The notes beneath the pieces were generated by a model. It was not told where the DNA came from. It made no database searches and worked only from the letters and a program-made list of their open reading frames with translations. A stretch of 64,000 nt of DNA, from NCBI GenBank assembly GCA_016703765.1, contig JADJBL010000014.1:62001-126000 (forward strand), read 5' to 3'. Each line of letters opens with the position of its first letter. Position 1 is the stretch's first letter. Of this stretch, positions 16,931-25,052 are shown one piece after another. Source of the stretch: Saprospirales bacterium. GTDB taxonomy: Bacteria; Bacteroidota; Bacteroidia; Chitinophagales; Saprospiraceae. The translations under genes were made by a program, and so were the position numbers.

Positions 16931-19900
16931 ACCGGGAGCTTCCTCCGGGACAAACTCCTTTTTACTATCATCCTTGACCGTCCGGTTGTAGGCCGAGATG
17001 ATCCGGCTTGCAATTTTACGGGCTTCCTGCCTGGGATTTCTCCAACAAAGCACCGACCAGGCGTTTTGCAGGTGCACCCCTCTTTCCTGGAGTATTCTTC
17101 TCACTTCCCATTCCCATGTGTAGGAAGTCGAAGGGGTGCGCCCCAGAAAGGCATCCGAAATAACCGCGGCCTTAAATTCAGGCCCGTTTTTATTGCTCAG
17201 GACAAGCGGGAGCAAATGTGTAGCGGTTTGAGGCAGGTTTTTAAATTCCCATTCGTCGAAATACCCCCGCAGGATACCCTGCAATTCGAGGTTAAACCCG
17301 GGAATCTTTCCGGGAGGTTCTGCCCAGGAGGCCTCTGTCTGCCCGGAGGATAGGAGTTTTATCAGGATTTTCAGGCCTGCCATCCTGGAGTCGGTCAATT
17401 GGCCGTCTGTAAAGGAATGCAGGACAACGGCGGACTGAATATTGGATTGCAATAGCCAGCCGCAAATCCGGTCCCAGGAACCCGATGCAAAGAAAGAGAG
17501 GTCGGCGGGAAGAGCGCCCTGGGTATTTACCGGTCCAAGAGTGGAAGAGAGAATGTATTGATCATACCTCGAGCCGGGGAATTCGTCGATATATAACACC
17601 GCCAGTCCGTTTCGCTCCAGGCTTCTGATCTTGTCGCTTCCCTGCAAATTGCGCTGTTTGATCTGGAGCAGGTAAGTGGCTATCAGGTCCCTTTGCTCGA
17701 CGCTGAAGGTCAGGATGGCAACCGAGGGGAAAGTCCGCGAGGGGGTGGGCCGGATATCGTTGAGCAGTTTTAAGGTTTCCTGCGCTTCGGCCTCGTTGGT
17801 GCGGCTGGAATAATCATACAGGCCGCTAACCTGCACGATTTGAGCTGCATTTTTCGGGCTTTCGGCCTGGCCGTCCGAAGAAAGGGCTCCGGAGACGGAC
17901 TCGGGAGGAAGTGATCTTACAACCTGGGCGGGCCAGCCTTTTTCGCGAAGCGAATTCCATACTTTCCCCATGGAATCGCCGATCACGATCCAATGCTTTA
18001 CTTTCGGCGCGAGGGCCTCCCATATGGCGGGTTCGATTTCCTGGTGTTCCCAAACGATGACCCAATCGAGCTCGGGCGCCGTGTCGGGTTCAAAAAGCGA
18101 GGGAGCCAGGGTATCGGGCAACATCCAAACGGGGAAAAGGTCGAGGAAAGAATCCCAATTGCTTTGAAACCAATCGGAAGGGCTGTTCTCCCTCCTGGAT
18201 TTGCCTAGCCAGGCCTGGTATCCGGGTTTGTTACTTTTTTTCCAGTTCTTGAATGCCTTTTGTTCCCGGTCCAGCCAGGTCTGCCTGATCAATGCGGGCA
18301 GAAAGGGCAGCAGGGATGTCCGGGCCTCGTTAAAGATCTGGAGCGCCTGGTCGTCGGTGGGCAGGTCGTCCGAAAAATTGCGGTTGAGGCAGTGGTGAAA
18401 ATACCAGCTTTCGAAGGCCGATTCCCAGTTGTTGGGTTTTACCTTGATGAGCGCCCGGATCAGTCTTTGCTGTGGCTCGGTCAGCTGTAGCCAGTGGCGC
18501 TGCCAGTCGTAAAAGGGGTCGAAGTCGCGGAGGTTCAGCTTGGTGGTCTCCAGCTTTTCCAGTAAGCTGTCGAGGAATTTCTGCTTTTTGGGAATGGTCA
18601 ACATATTGGCGTCGACCGCTTCGCCGTAGAGCTTGGCCTGATTTAGGGAGAGCAGGGTGGAGTCGATGCGCTCTTCCAATTGGGCAATGGGTTCCTGGAA
18701 GCCCAGGTCGGGAAAAACGGTTTGCTTGTTGAGGCGGGTCACTTCTTCGAGCACGCGCTCCCGGATATGTTGTCTCCATTCTCCCAGAGCTTCCCGAAAA
18801 CGCAGCAGGCTCCCCTTTACCTTGCCCATGTTTTTTGCTTCGGAAGCGGACAGGAAGGGAAAGTCGAAAAAATTATGGCTTTCGTGGTACCGGGCCAGCG
18901 CGAGGTAGGACTGAGTGGTTTCCTCCCTTGCATTTTTTATGGCGCGGGCCTGGCTTTGGAAAATTCCCTTGAGGTTTACCCCTGCTCCCGATTTTTCGAA
19001 CGCTTCGCCGAATTTGAAGGAGTGGTCGGAATACATTTCCTGCGATTGCTGCAGGCGTGCGTTCAAGGCCAGGAAGCCGTTTTCGAAATAGTCGTTCAAT
19101 TTGAGGGCGTAGGCGTCGGTTTGCCGGAGCACTTCGTGATGCAGTTTCTCCAACAGCCCGGAGTATTGTTTAATTGACTGATCGAGATTTTGCTGGGAGT
19201 CGGCCTTTGAAAAATCCAAAAACCGGCCCGGGTGGATGGCGGTCAGAGGGTGTTTCAGCGTGTTGATCCGGTTATAGAGCGGAATACTGGCGTGGATAAT
19301 TCTTTTTAATTCTTCGTATTCCTCGTATTGAAACAAAAACTCCTGAGTGGTCAGCTGGTTGCTGAGCAGTTCTTTGCCCTCGATGGCCGAGCTTTTCAGG
19401 AACAGGCCGACCAGGTCGGTCCATCGGTAGTCGCCCAGCAGCGGTTTTTGCAGCGCCTGATAAGCGAGGTCCAGCTTTTCCTTTTGGCGGATACTCTTGG
19501 CCAGGGCTGCTTTGTAGTCGTTTTTGGGGAAGGAAACGGGGTTTTCTTCCCTGGCGGCCCTTGCTTTGAGCAATTCGGTGAGCAGGTAGGCATCCTGGAA
19601 GGGGTCTTTTAATAAGAAAGAAAGCCAGTCCAGTCCTTTTTCGGACAAGCGTCCCTGCAATTGAGCCAGGCGGCTGATCCGATCGGAAAGGACCAAACAG
19701 CGTTCTCCGTTGCTCAGGGCATTGTAGATCAGGTTGAATACCCATTCCTGGGTTTGGGCCGTGCTCTTATTTTCGATCAGGGTCGTGCTGCCTCCATGGG
19801 CTTTTTCCCAGGCAGCGGCCTGATGTGGATTAAACTGGCTTATTTCAAAAGGCTGTTTGCTGCGTTCTTTTTCCGCAATAGCCTCCCCCGGAGCCCAGGC

Positions 19901-20563
19901 ATTTTCGGGCTGAGCAACGCTAAATAGGGGCTTGAAGGAACCGATCACCATGCAGGGCAAAATGACCTTTTGATCGGCCAGGTCGCCCAAAACTTCCAAT
20001 GGAGGAACGGGGAAGGGCTCCGGCCAGGTTTCCTGCCAGGTGGTCCCCAGTCCTTGGGCCAGTTGGTTTCCATAGGCCTGAATTAGCTCCGTAGTTGGAA
20101 ATTGAGAAGGTTTCCAGGGGGGGAGCGGAAGCGCTTCGTCCGATGGGAAGAGGTCTGATAGCAGGGGGTTGATCATCGGGCCCCGCTCGGGGATGGATCG
20201 CAGGTTCCAGAAATTGGGGCGGTGCGGATCGGGATCGAGGTTGAGGGGCCAAAACAGCAGGGGGACCAAACGCACGGAAGATTCCTGTTTGAACAGGAAC
20301 AGGGGAAATCCAAGCGCCGTGCAGCGCTGTCCGCCGATTCGCTCCCAGTTTTTCGATTCAAAATAGAGATGGTGCAGCTTTTCTTCGCTCTGCGAATGGC
20401 TCTGGAAGTTGACGTCCAGTTTGCCTTGCAATAGTTGTTCGGCCAGAAGCAGGGCAAAGTCCCGCTCTTCCGCTTCCAGCATGCAAAGATCCAGTATCGA
20501 ATGGTAGAACGGAAAAGCTTCCAAATATACGAGCCTGTTCTTAGGCAATTGATCCTTCTTCAT
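16916..20563 (-). CDS. Degenerate SF1 helicase/nuclease-like protein (predicted ATPase-dead)
   Basis: 1215 residues from ATG 20563, one uninterrupted frame. Its layout follows large SF1 DNA helicases with a C-terminal nuclease-like domain. FNPHQAAAWEKAHGGST (about 244-260) sits where the Q-motif and Walker A start, but the GxGKS/T loop is replaced by IENKSTAQT. NALSNGERCLVLSDRISRL matches the following strand. PVWMLPDTLAPSLFE and LDWVIVWEHQE (about 811-841) stand where PxWLMSP and VIFDEASQ are expected, so the Walker B Asp is lost. IVIGDSMGKVW, ILTFSVEQRDLIATYL and LYIDEFPGSRYDQYIL follow motifs III-V with key residues missing. The end (WEWEVRRILQERGVHLQNAWSVLCWRNP) matches the tail of the fused nuclease. 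Long length without frame breaks argues for selection. Function unknown. Confidence 0.65.
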   Translation of the reverse strand: MKKDQLPKNRLVYLEAFPFYHSILDLCMLEAEERDFALLLAEQLLQGKLDVNFQSHSQSEEKLHHLYFESKNWERIGGQRCTALGFPLFLFKQESSVRLVPLLFWPLNLDPDPHRPNFWNLRSIPERGPMINPLLSDLFPSDEALPLPPWKPSQFPTTELIQAYGNQLAQGLGTTWQETWPEPFPVPPLEVLGDLADQKVILPCMVIGSFKPLFSVAQPENAWAPGEAIAEKERSKQPFEISQFNPHQAAAWEKAHGGSTTLIENKSTAQTQEWVFNLIYNALSNGERCLVLSDRISRLAQLQGRLSEKGLDWLSFLLKDPFQDAYLLTELLKARAAREENPVSFPKNDYKAALAKSIRQKEKLDLAYQALQKPLLGDYRWTDLVGLFLKSSAIEGKELLSNQLTTQEFLFQYEEYEELKRIIHASIPLYNRINTLKHPLTAIHPGRFLDFSKADSQQNLDQSIKQYSGLLEKLHHEVLRQTDAYALKLNDYFENGFLALNARLQQSQEMYSDHSFKFGEAFEKSGAGVNLKGIFQSQARAIKNAREETTQSYLALARYHESHNFFDFPFLSASEAKNMGKVKGSLLRFREALGEWRQHIRERVLEEVTRLNKQTVFPDLGFQEPIAQLEERIDSTLLSLNQAKLYGEAVDANMLTIPKKQKFLDSLLEKLETTKLNLRDFDPFYDWQRHWLQLTEPQQRLIRALIKVKPNNWESAFESWYFHHCLNRNFSDDLPTDDQALQIFNEARTSLLPFLPALIRQTWLDREQKAFKNWKKSNKPGYQAWLGKSRRENSPSDWFQSNWDSFLDLFPVWMLPDTLAPSLFEPDTAPELDWVIVWEHQEIEPAIWEALAPKVKHWIVIGDSMGKVWNSLREKGWPAQVVRSLPPESVSGALSSDGQAESPKNAAQIVQVSGLYDYSSRTNEAEAQETLKLLNDIRPTPSRTFPSVAILTFSVEQRDLIATYLLQIKQRNLQGSDKIRSLERNGLAVLYIDEFPGSRYDQYILSSTLGPVNTQGALPADLSFFASGSWDRICGWLLQSNIQSAVVLHSFTDGQLTDSRMAGLKILIKLLSSGQTEASWAEPPGKIPGFNLELQGILRGYFDEWEFKNLPQTATHLLPLVLSNKNGPEFKAAVISDAFLGRTPSTSYTWEWEVRRILQERGVHLQNAWSVLCWRNPRQEARKIASRIISAYNRTVKDDSKKEFVPEEAPGSDPQ

Positions 20564-20634
20564 GAATGAGGCTTTTACCCTGATTGCCAAATATACATAA
20601 ATCAAGTCCCCCTAAATTTTTTTTGATAAAGAAT

Positions 20635-20642
20635 TATATTTG
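20635..20642 (+). promoter_or_regulatory. Candidate -7 element TATATTTG before the PAS-AraC regulator
   Basis: A perfect match to TAnnTTTG 43 nt before the ATG at 20686. The nearest TTTG upstream (20622-20625) is only 9 nt away, which is too close for a normal -33 element, so only the -7 half is supported. Confidence 0.35.
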
Positions 20643-20685
20643 TAATTCCCCGGATTGGGGCCTACGGGACAGAAAAAAACAAACA

Positions 20686-21453
20686 ATGATCCCATACATC
20701 GCGGTAATCGTCACGGATTCCGAACGGAAGATCCAATGGGTGAATGACGACTTTACTCACTTGACCGGATATTCCTTTCAGGAGGTCATTGGCAAAAAAC
20801 CGGGCGAAGTCCTCCAGGGCGCTGCAACGGAGCCCGAAGCGGTTAAACGAATTCGAAAAGGACTGGAGGGACACATTCCGTTTAAAGAGGAAATTACCAA
20901 TTACAGGAAAAACGGCGAACCCTACCTCTGCCGCCTCGTCATCCACCCGATCTACAACGAGCACAACGTGCTGACCAACTTCATCGCCTTTGAAGTGGAC
21001 GTGGAAAAAGTAGGAGATAAGGAAATCCCCCTGCTGGAGTTTAAGAATAAATACCAATCGAGCAGCCTCAAAGGGGAGGACGGGATTGAGTTGTTCAACC
21101 GGCTCAAATCCATGATGCAGGAGGGGCGGTATTACCTCGATCCGAAACTCAGCCTCAAATCCCTTTCCGATACGCTGAAAACCAATACGAAATACCTGTC
21201 GCAGGTCGTCAATCTCCATTACGGGGATAACCTCCAGGTTTTTATCAACCGATACCGGATCGAGGATGCCAAAGGCAAACTGCTGCGGGATGAGCTTTCC
21301 AATCTGACCCTATACGGCATCGCCATGCAGTGTGGGTTTAAGAACAAGTCCACCTTTTACAAGGTATTCAAGCAAATGACGGGAAAAACGCCCCAGGAAT
21401 TTATCCGGGACCACAAAAAGAAGGAGTTCATGCGCAAGGCCAGAACCCTCTGA
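20686..21453 (+). CDS. PAS-domain transcriptional regulator with AraC-type HTH
   Basis: 255 residues. N-terminal PAS domain (1-110): VIVTDSERKIQWVNDDFTHLTGYSFQEVIGKKPGEVLQG, NYRKNGEPY, and FIAFEVDV. The helix that carries the photoactive Cys (NCRFLQ) in LOV domains reads KPGEVLQG here, so flavin photochemistry is not expected. The C-terminal 100 residues are AraC/XylS HTH: LSLKSLSDTLKTNTKYLSQVVN for the first helix-turn-helix and LTLYGIAMQCGFKNKSTFYKVFKQMTGKTPQEF for the second. The ligand is unknown. Start at ATG 20686, after the -7 element. Confidence 0.85.
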   Translation: MIPYIAVIVTDSERKIQWVNDDFTHLTGYSFQEVIGKKPGEVLQGAATEPEAVKRIRKGLEGHIPFKEEITNYRKNGEPYLCRLVIHPIYNEHNVLTNFIAFEVDVEKVGDKEIPLLEFKNKYQSSSLKGEDGIELFNRLKSMMQEGRYYLDPKLSLKSLSDTLKTNTKYLSQVVNLHYGDNLQVFINRYRIEDAKGKLLRDELSNLTLYGIAMQCGFKNKSTFYKVFKQMTGKTPQEFIRDHKKKEFMRKARTL

Positions 21454-21454
21454 C

Positions 21455-22042
21455 TTATTCCTCCGAAACCATTCCCCCGCTGACTTTTTCGCCGTTTTTA
21501 TACTGGTATTCCATGGTGATCTTCCCCTGTTCGTTGTAGAACCGGGTCACTCCATCCTCCAGCCCGTTCTTGAATTCCGCACTGCGTTGCTTGACGTCCG
21601 AATTTGGGAAGAAGGCGGTATAAGGCCCGTGGAGAATCCCCTCTTTGTAATGAAGCTCTTCGGCGATGCGGGTGTACTGGAATTTTGCGACCCGCCCGTG
21701 CAGCTTGTTGTTCCTGTATTGGGCCACGACCTGGAATTGGCCGTATTCGTTGATCTCCATATAGGGGCCCGACAATTTTCCGTCTACGTAGTTTGCGATC
21801 ACCTTCGGGAAACCTTTGATATCGCTGTGGTAAGAGACCCATTCCCCGTTTTTCTTTCCATCCAGCACGCTCCCTTCTTCGATCAGGCGCTCTCCCTCCA
21901 TCTTATAAGCCCTTTGAAAGGCGCTTCCATCGATTTTTTCCAAGGTGTATCCGGCCAGGTCTCCGTCCGATTCAACCGTTCCGGTATTTCGACAGGCCGA
22001 TAACAACGATATCGAAAAGAAAAAAACGAACAACCCTCTCAT
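21455..22042 (-). CDS. MORN-repeat (YwqK-type) lipoprotein
   Basis: 195 residues. The signal peptide MRGLFVFFFSISLLSAC ends in a lipobox (LSAC), so it is anchored in the membrane by a lipid on Cys17. At least four MORN-like units follow: GKKNGEWVSYH, DGKLSGPYMEINEYGQ, NKLHGRVAKFQY, EGILHGPYTAFFPNSD, and GLEDGVTRFYNEQGK. Such repeats are often annotated as toxin-antitoxin YwqK antitoxin-like, but no toxin partner is visible here. Its stop lies 1 nt from the converging AraC gene. Confidence 0.75.
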   Translation of the reverse strand: MRGLFVFFFSISLLSACRNTGTVESDGDLAGYTLEKIDGSAFQRAYKMEGERLIEEGSVLDGKKNGEWVSYHSDIKGFPKVIANYVDGKLSGPYMEINEYGQFQVVAQYRNNKLHGRVAKFQYTRIAEELHYKEGILHGPYTAFFPNSDVKQRSAEFKNGLEDGVTRFYNEQGKITMEYQYKNGEKVSGGMVSEE

Positions 22043-22053
22043 GGCAATTTGTT

Positions 22054-23073
22054 TTGGAAGCGTACAAGCAGGCTGTAAAAATAAGCCTTTTAGTACTTTT
22101 GTGTAACTTTTTAAAGCCCGGCCACCGAAGAGGTCCTCAAAAACCGCCAGATGAGAAAACGAACCTTATTTTTCTGCTCCTTTTCCTGCTCCTCGCATAC
22201 GGCGGAATCCGCTACCTGACCGGAAAAAGCGGACTCCTCTTTGAAACCCAGCTCATCGCCATCGACACTTCGGCGGTGACGGCCATCTCCCTTTTTCCCG
22301 AACGCAGCGCACAACAGGAGATCCTCCTCAAAAAGGAGGGAAAAACCTGGATCGCGAGCCAGGGGAATCGCTCGGTCAAGGCCACTTTTCGGGCTATCAC
22401 GCCGCTCCTCGCAAAATTGGCCGATATCGAGTCCCACCATATCGTCACCAAGGATTTGACGGAGTGGGAAAATTACGGCGTGGGCGCGGACCAGGGCATC
22501 CGGATCCGGGTTTTTAGTCAGGGCGACCTGTTGGAGGATTTCCTGATCGGCCGCATCCAATACCTGGCGGACAGCACGGTCTACACCTATATTCGCCTTT
22601 GGGAAGACGAGGAGGTCTATGCCGTGGAAGGGCCTATCGCGCAGGCGCTCAGCCCGGGCTTTGATTCGTTCAGGAGCAAATCCTTGCTGGATATCGACCC
22701 CGATGACGTAAGGGAAATACGCTGGGAACCCAAGGGGCTGGACAGCGCGCTGGTATATGTGCGTTCTGCACAGGTAGATTCTTTTCTACAAACCATAAGC
22801 GCTCTGGAAGGAAGGGACTTTGCCGATTCTTTCGATCCGGTGAGGGATGCCGGCCTGCTGGAGGGCAGGATCACTTTTTTTGCGAGCGATTGGGATGCCC
22901 CGGTGGAGGTGGCATATTATCGCGATAGCCTGGAGGAAAACCCCTTTATCTTTTATTCGACCCGAAACCCCGACAACTACTTCTCCAGCGATTCCGCCGG
23001 ATTATTTCGAAGCCTCGTCATTCCGATTTATTCCCTTGGCGCCGAGCCCGTTATGGTGGATACGATCCAGTGA
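22054..23073 (+). CDS. DUF4340-like membrane protein, start region frame-shifted
   Basis: The open frame from 22054 (339 codons) includes about 30 meaningless codons before NLIFLLLFLLLAYGGIRYL. The natural start is probably ATG 22151: with one more A in the A4 run at 22156-22159 it would read MRKTNLIFLLLFLL. One N-terminal membrane helix is followed by a large extracytoplasmic part (AIDTSAVTAISLFPERS, KKEGKTWIASQGNRSVKA, YVYIRLWEDEEVYAVEGP) resembling DUF4340. DUF4340 proteins often sit with gliding or ABC transporter genes (GldG), which are not seen here. Its 3' end overlaps the converging hydrolase-like gene by 46 nt. Confidence 0.65.
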   Translation: MEAYKQAVKISLLVLLCNFLKPGHRRGPQKPPDEKTNLIFLLLFLLLAYGGIRYLTGKSGLLFETQLIAIDTSAVTAISLFPERSAQQEILLKKEGKTWIASQGNRSVKATFRAITPLLAKLADIESHHIVTKDLTEWENYGVGADQGIRIRVFSQGDLLEDFLIGRIQYLADSTVYTYIRLWEDEEVYAVEGPIAQALSPGFDSFRSKSLLDIDPDDVREIRWEPKGLDSALVYVRSAQVDSFLQTISALEGRDFADSFDPVRDAGLLEGRITFFASDWDAPVEVAYYRDSLEENPFIFYSTRNPDNYFSSDSAGLFRSLVIPIYSLGAEPVMVDTIQ

Positions 23074-23942
23074 ATGCAGTCCTGTTTTTCGGCAATTCCC
23101 CATCCCAAAGCGGTTGGCGCTTGGGTAAAGCGTATATCCGCGTTGGTATGTCCGTTTTGAAGCAGCATTTTCAGCAGAGCAGAGGCTGGGGTCACAGGCA
23201 GGTCGTATAAATCCCGGTCGCGACTTCCGAGTTGTTCCTGCAAGTGGCCGGAGTAGTATAGCCTGAGTCCCGGGCCGAGCAGGTATTGCTCTTTTCCAAT
23301 TTTGTCGTCGTTTGCCACAAAGGGCGAGCGCTTTTCATAAACCGTTTGCAGGGTGTCGGGTGTGCCTCCGAGCTCGCTTTCCAATACAGATTTCCAATAC
23401 CCGGCCTCGGCCAGGGCTTCCGGGGAGGAGTTCCGCTCGAGGTCGCGCGAACAGCTGTTCCACCATTCGATGAGGTCCACCGGAGTGTCCACCGCGAAAA
23501 CGGCCCTGGGGCGGTTGGGGTAAAATTGGGCTCCAGCCCAGCATTCTTCGGCATACTGCAAAGCGATGATTCCACCGGGCCCAAAGCCTCCGATTGCCAA
23601 GCTTCCGGGAGGTATTTTGAACGTAGACTGGGCATGGTCGAGGACCTCGTTCAGAAAGCTGAAAGAAAGGGGCGTGAGCAACAATCCGCCCGGATTTGGA
23701 ACAGCGATCAACACCATTCCCGACCGGGATGCCAGGGAGGTAAATGCGCTGTCCCGGAGTAATTCCTCCGGGCTCTGGCCGGGTCCTGTGGTGAGCAAAA
23801 TCAAACCCTTGGTAGTATCGGCAGGCGCCAAGGCGAAATACCCCGCCGTTTTTTTGGGTTGAAGGGCGTGGAAAACCGGCTGCGCCGGAATGCCTAAAGC
23901 CGTAAGGCTAAAGAGGAAGAACAGGAGGGGAATCCGGATCAT
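23028..23942 (-). CDS. Secreted alpha/beta-hydrolase-like protein lacking the nucleophile
   Basis: 304 residues with a signal peptide (MIRIPLLFFLFSLTALGIPAQ). The strand-loop-strand order (GLILLTTGP, GMVLIAVPNPGG, SLAIGGFGPGGIIALQYAEEC) follows an alpha/beta-hydrolase. The nucleophile elbow should read GxSxG but reads G-F-G-P-G, so Ser is replaced by Gly. A late ALLKMLLQNGHTN could carry the His. Likely a non-catalytic member, or a carrier of a different active site. It overlaps the desaturase gene by 4 nt (ATGA), so the two form an operon. Confidence 0.65.
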   Translation of the reverse strand: MIRIPLLFFLFSLTALGIPAQPVFHALQPKKTAGYFALAPADTTKGLILLTTGPGQSPEELLRDSAFTSLASRSGMVLIAVPNPGGLLLTPLSFSFLNEVLDHAQSTFKIPPGSLAIGGFGPGGIIALQYAEECWAGAQFYPNRPRAVFAVDTPVDLIEWWNSCSRDLERNSSPEALAEAGYWKSVLESELGGTPDTLQTVYEKRSPFVANDDKIGKEQYLLGPGLRLYYSGHLQEQLGSRDRDLYDLPVTPASALLKMLLQNGHTNADIRFTQAPTALGWGIAEKQDCIHWIVSTITGSAPRE

Positions 23943-25042
23943 GAAAGTATGGGTTCTTGCTGCGAACCGAACATTTTAAGCACCCTCAGGTGCGAGGCCA
24001 GCGCTTTGGTCATGGTCGGATACTCGTGATAGGGCAAATGAAATTCCTGGGCGGTTTTTTTAACGATCTCGGAGATCTTCGGGTAGTGAACATGGCAGAC
24101 ATTGGGGAAGAGGTGGTGCTCCACCTGGAAATTCAGCCCCCCCACGTACCAGGTGATCAAGGGGTTCTTCTTTGCAAAATCGGCCGTAGTGGCCAGCTGG
24201 TGGATCGCCCAGGTATTTTCCATCGTACCCGTGGGGTTGGGCTTGAAGTGGGCCGGACCCTCCACGACGTGGGCCAGCTGGAAAATGACCGTGATAACAA
24301 AACCCGAAACCATCAACATCGCCAGGAAACCCAGAAGGATCATCCACCAGGGGTTAGGGGAAACGAGTATGGGAATGGCGACCAGATAGCCGAGGAAAAA
24401 GACTTTCCAGAATATGAGCTTTACCCATTCGGCGGTAGGTTTTCCGCCATTTTGCTCGGTGAGTCCGGCTTTATTGTATTTGTCGAGCTGGATGATATCC
24501 TTGTCAATGACCCAGCCCACCGTGGCGAGGGTGTAGAGAAACAGAGCATACCAATGCTGGTAGCGGTGGATCTTCAGGTATTTGCCGTGCGGCGAAAGGC
24601 GAAGGATGGGCTTGTCGTCGATATCTTCGTCCAGTTCGTAAATATTGGTGTAGGTATGGTGCTTTACGTTGTGCTGGATGCGCCAATTGAACGAATTTCC
24701 TCCGATCAGGTCCATCGTATGGCTGAGCAGGTTGTTCACCCATTTTTTCTTGGAATAGGCGCCGTGGTTGGCGTCGTGCATGACGGCCAGCCCGATCCCC
24801 GACAGGCCAAGGCCCATGAGGACCCAGAGAATGAGGCTGCTCCAGCCGCTGAGCCAGCCGAGCAAGAGGCCGACATAGGGGACCAGGTAGAAGGCAAACA
24901 TCGAAATGGTTTTGAGCACCATGAGGAAGTTTGCGTTCTGTGACAGATGGTTTTCCTGAAAATAATCATTGACCCTCGTCCGCAGGGTTTGATAGAACTG
25001 CGTAGGGTCGTGTTTGGGAAATTTTACAAATGATTGTTGCAT
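23939..25042 (-). CDS. Membrane fatty-acid (acyl-lipid/acyl-CoA) desaturase
   Basis: 367 residues from ATG 25042. Three histidine boxes: HDANHGA (HxxxH), HNVKHHTY (HxxHH) and the C-terminal QVEHHLFP (QxxHH), the pattern of front-end or linoleoyl-type desaturases. The spacing and the four hydrophobic helices (LVPYVGLLLGWLSGW, LILWVLMGLGLSGIGLAV, GYLVAIPILV, ILLGFLAMLMVSGFVIT) fit a diiron integral membrane enzyme that introduces double bonds into acyl chains. An electron donor is not adjacent. First gene of the 23028-25042 pair; the ClpB-like gene ends 10 nt upstream on the same strand, so it may join the transcript. Confidence 0.9.
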   Translation of the reverse strand: MQQSFVKFPKHDPTQFYQTLRTRVNDYFQENHLSQNANFLMVLKTISMFAFYLVPYVGLLLGWLSGWSSLILWVLMGLGLSGIGLAVMHDANHGAYSKKKWVNNLLSHTMDLIGGNSFNWRIQHNVKHHTYTNIYELDEDIDDKPILRLSPHGKYLKIHRYQHWYALFLYTLATVGWVIDKDIIQLDKYNKAGLTEQNGGKPTAEWVKLIFWKVFFLGYLVAIPILVSPNPWWMILLGFLAMLMVSGFVITVIFQLAHVVEGPAHFKPNPTGTMENTWAIHQLATTADFAKKNPLITWYVGGLNFQVEHHLFPNVCHVHYPKISEIVKKTAQEFHLPYHEYPTMTKALASHLRVLKMFGSQQEPILS

Positions 25043-25052
25043 AACATCAACT

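Noticed and set aside
20584..20685. N-terminal extension of the PAS-AraC regulator from the upstream ATG at 20584
   Set aside because: It would cover the -7 element and translate to a non-conserved stretch; ATG 20686 starts directly at the PAS domain.
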